Positions 44,266-46,232 of a DNA stretch of 46,232 nucleotides are shown piece by piece (positions within the stretch are counted from its first letter, which is position 1; each line of letters begins with the position of its first letter). This DNA is from Thermoplasmata archaeon. Its GTDB lineage: Archaea > Thermoplasmatota > E2 > DHVEG-1. Both the position numbers and the translations under genes were made by a program. The DNA lies in assembly GCA_020054475.1 (NCBI GenBank), contig JAHWGJ010000014.1, positions 1 through 46,232 of the forward strand. Reading direction: 5' to 3'. The notes beneath the pieces are model-generated. The model saw nothing but the letters and a program-made list of their open reading frames with translations, was not told the DNA's origin and made no database searches.

Positions 44266-44313
44266 ATAATGCCTGAGGGTCGCTTGTAGTGCCCCTTAAA
44301 GGCATTATCTTTT
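44266..44313 (+). terminator. Hairpin terminator after the integrase gene
   Basis: ATAATGCCT at 44266-44274 pairs perfectly with AGGCATTAT at 44300-44308, an inner AGGG/CCCT extends the stem, and CTTTT follows. It sits 12 bases after the integrase stop codon. Such a strong stem-loop is unusual in this window. Confidence 0.65.
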
Positions 44314-44559
44314 CTAACAGGACATATACCATTAGGCATACATATAGTATTCTTAAAAGGCTTTAAAATAGATATATATATATGTATATTCTTGTTGTCT
44401 ATGAAAATGAACGGATTATAAGGAGAAAAGTGTCTTAAAAATGAACAGACATATTTCTTCTCGGAGGGAGTTTCTGGTTTTCGTATTATATATATTATAT
44501 TCTTAGATAGTAAGGTTTAAATTAATCAAAAGATATATTATAGATGTCTAGGGAGGTAA
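44314..44559. other. Gene-free spacer with promoter signals for the beta-helix gene
   Basis: No reading frame that I can support. AT-rich TATA-like stretches occur near 44360-44385 (CTTTAAAATAG, then TATATATATATG) and 44480-44502 (ATTATATATATTATATT). A GGGAGG lies just before the start of the next gene. A purine-rich TCGGAGGGAG at about 44460 looks like a ribosome binding site, but no frame follows it. Confidence 0.4.
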
Positions 44560-45792
44560 ATGATGAAGAAACAACCCATAATCTGGGGAATTATTCTATT
44601 ATTCTTACTTTCAAGTATTAATCCAATAATATCTGGTTATGATATTTCTTCTAATAATATCATCTACGTAGATGATGATGGAACTGCTGATTATACAAAG
44701 ATACAGGATGCAATAGATAATGCGAGTGATGGAGACACTGTTTTTGTCTATAATGGAACTTATTATGGTAAACTTATAATAAGTAAATCAATAAATTTAA
44801 TTGGTGAAGATAACACATACACTGTTATTAAACCAGATGACCCCGAAGAATCTGATGAACTTAATAGAATAATCACAATATATTCGAATAATGTACAGGT
44901 GAAGAACCTTTGCTTAAAACCATACAACAATGTCAAAATGTATAATACTAGACCAATTTATGCAGAAAATTCAAGGAATCTAATCATTCAAAATAATCAT
45001 ATCATTAATTGCAATGGCAGGATTATACTTAATACAAATACTTCTGCTGAAATCCTCGATAATCAAATCCACTCCTACAACGGATACCCTGCAAGATGCA
45101 TTTATTTTTTTAATCCACCTCAAAATTCAACTATAAAAATTTCCAGAAACAGCATTATTAATTATGGAACTGGAATTCATTTTAATTTTTATGAAACTGC
45201 ACCATCCCAGATTATAATTGAGCACAATCACATCGAGTTCCCATTTGGTCAAGACTCCTCTAATAGCTTTGATAGTGGTATCAGCTTTTCACATACTGTT
45301 GACACTAATTATCATCTTAATATTTCACATAACAATATCACTGGTTTTAGATTTGGATTCTATTACTCTGGAAGTGGATTTCCTCTTGATAATTCCTCTA
45401 TTAATATATTTTTAAACTCTTTTAACAATGAGAAAAGTGATTTATATCTACTTCCTAATCCGAAAAAATCCAATGAACCACTAGTGGTTAAAAACAACAA
45501 TTTCTTTGGGGAGAATAAAGAAGAATTATTCATAGAACAAATAATACTTGACCCATTAATAATTCCCTTTCTACTTAATTATTCAATGGGATTGATACAA
45601 AAAAATTCAATTCAATGGAAATCTAACTACTGGCATCATCACTACACTTTATTACCAAAAATAATACCTGGAATAATGATTATATATCTCCAATTTCCCT
45701 TTATCGGTTTTCCATTCAACATCTTTCAAATAGATACTTCACCAGTAAAAGAACCATATGACATACCAATCCAAAAGGTGAATATAGAATGA
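44560..45792 (+). CDS. Secreted parallel beta-helix protein
   Basis: 410 residues with an N-terminal signal peptide (IIWGIILLFLLSSINPIIS). The opening IIYVDDDGTADYTKIQDAI followed by DNASDGDTVFVYNGTY is the typical start of right-handed parallel beta-helix (NosD/pectate-lyase-like) surface proteins. Later rungs have repeated 'N-I-I-N-G-' turns (IIQNNHIIN, ISRNSIINYGTGIHF, ISHNNITGFRFGFYY). There is no recognisable catalytic site; a role in carbohydrate or surface binding is possible. GGGAGG lies directly before two successive ATGs; the second (44563) has the better spacing. The end overlaps the next gene's ATG (ATGA), so the two are coupled. Confidence 0.8.
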   Translation: MMKKQPIIWGIILLFLLSSINPIISGYDISSNNIIYVDDDGTADYTKIQDAIDNASDGDTVFVYNGTYYGKLIISKSINLIGEDNTYTVIKPDDPEESDELNRIITIYSNNVQVKNLCLKPYNNVKMYNTRPIYAENSRNLIIQNNHIINCNGRIILNTNTSAEILDNQIHSYNGYPARCIYFFNPPQNSTIKISRNSIINYGTGIHFNFYETAPSQIIIEHNHIEFPFGQDSSNSFDSGISFSHTVDTNYHLNISHNNITGFRFGFYYSGSGFPLDNSSINIFLNSFNNEKSDLYLLPNPKKSNEPLVVKNNNFFGENKEELFIEQIILDPLIIPFLLNYSMGLIQKNSIQWKSNYWHHHYTLLPKIIPGIMIIYLQFPFIGFPFNIFQIDTSPVKEPYDIPIQKVNIE

Positions 45793-46232
45793 AGAAGTCT
45801 ATTCTAATAGCTGGTAGTGTCTTGTCTTTGTTTATTCTAGTTTCTTTATCATATCAATCGATAATAGCAGAAACAAAAATAAAAAATAATAATTCAATAG
45901 TACCAGATAAAAATGTTAATTCTCTGGCAATAAATATTATGCATCCAAATGATAAAAGTATTTATCTTGGATGGATGAATACATATTTAGGTTTTTTATT
46001 TCCTGATATGGATTATTCTATAATTATTGGGAAAAACGCCTACAATTTAATATATGGATTTATTATCCTTTCAGATTCTAATTTAAGTTATATTGAGTTT
46101 TATGCAAATGAAGTGCTGGAAATAACCCTTGATGAGCCAACTGGTTATGATGGTATATGTCAAAGATGGGAAGTTAAATGGTGTCCAAAGGGATATAACG
46201 AGATTAGATTAATGGCAATAGATGAGTATAAT
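45789..46232 (+). CDS. Secreted protein of unknown function, 3' end outside the window
   Basis: Starts at an ATG overlapping the previous stop codon (ATGA) and stays open for 148 codons to the window edge. MKKSILIAGSVLSLFILVSL is a clear signal peptide. The mature part includes IGKNAYNLIYGFIILSDSN, IEFYANEV and WEVKWCPKGYNEIRLMAID, the last resembling Ig-like domains that describe 'viewed' surface modules in this kind of archaeon (compare VELYIDG in the repeat protein at 20.7-23.1 kb). No catalytic motif is visible. The coupling suggests that it works with the beta-helix protein outside the cell. Confidence 0.75.
   Translation, partial: MKKSILIAGSVLSLFILVSLSYQSIIAETKIKNNNSIVPDKNVNSLAINIMHPNDKSIYLGWMNTYLGFLFPDMDYSIIIGKNAYNLIYGFIILSDSNLSYIEFYANEVLEITLDEPTGYDGICQRWEVKWCPKGYNEIRLMAIDEYN

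Noticed and set aside
1-46232. CRISPR array or insertion sequence
   Set aside because: No regularly spaced repeats, no transposase and no terminal inverted repeats were seen; the only recombinase is the integrase at 43.4 kb.

Overview
The window is AT-rich archaeal chromosome. Ribosomal proteins L7Ae, S28e and L24e, RadB, SRP54, archaeal PheT, type II GAPDH, NOG1, DRG and an Sm-like protein all point to a euryarchaeal lineage. A C25 (gingipain-like) peptidase, large secreted beta-propeller and beta-helix proteins, histidine-degradation enzymes and carbamate kinase suggest a protein-degrading member of the Thermoplasmatota, for example the sediment group MBG-D. That placement is an inference from gene content only.

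Layout: 1-3.1 kb holds a broken C25 peptidase frame, a tandem zinc-ribbon protein and a secreted permuted-papain/PKD protein whose signal peptide is cut off by a homopolymer frameshift. 3.2-20.6 kb is mostly housekeeping: NOG1, a 1501-residue PQQ-propeller surface protein, glycerate 2-kinase, SRP54, split transketolase, DRG GTPase, carbamate kinase, Pcm, a YkgJ-type protein, an adenosine-specific kinase homologue, the L7Ae-S28e-L24e operon, a radical SAM protein and RadB. 20.7-25 kb has a secreted repeat protein, a zinc-ribbon/RQC-like orphan and a tRNA thiolation enzyme. 25.3-38.5 kb has HutH, PheT, a phosphoesterase, GlnRS directly behind a tRNA-Gln gene, MscS, HutU, a candidate structured RNA, LSm, GAPDH, an HD phosphohydrolase, AsnRS and acylphosphatase.

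38.9-43.2 kb (minus strand) is the most striking region. A 57-residue four-cysteine protein, a RecA/RadA paralogue that has lost Walker A and Walker B, a family B DNA polymerase with degraded exonuclease and polymerase motifs (PolB2-like), and an SRAP (YedK/HMCES-like) abasic-site protein lie consecutively. I read this as a candidate DNA-damage-tolerance module. From 43.36 kb a tyrosine integrase starts inside a copy of the 3' half of tRNA-Pro(UGG). This marks a probable left edge of an integrated element that carries secreted proteins and runs off the window.

Functional links: HutH and HutU give the first two steps of histidine catabolism. GlnRS plus AsnRS suggest direct charging of both amide tRNAs, which is unusual in Archaea for glutamine. 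Many genes have good Shine-Dalgarno sites (GGAGG-like), while others look leaderless, with a TATA box about 25 bases before the start codon.
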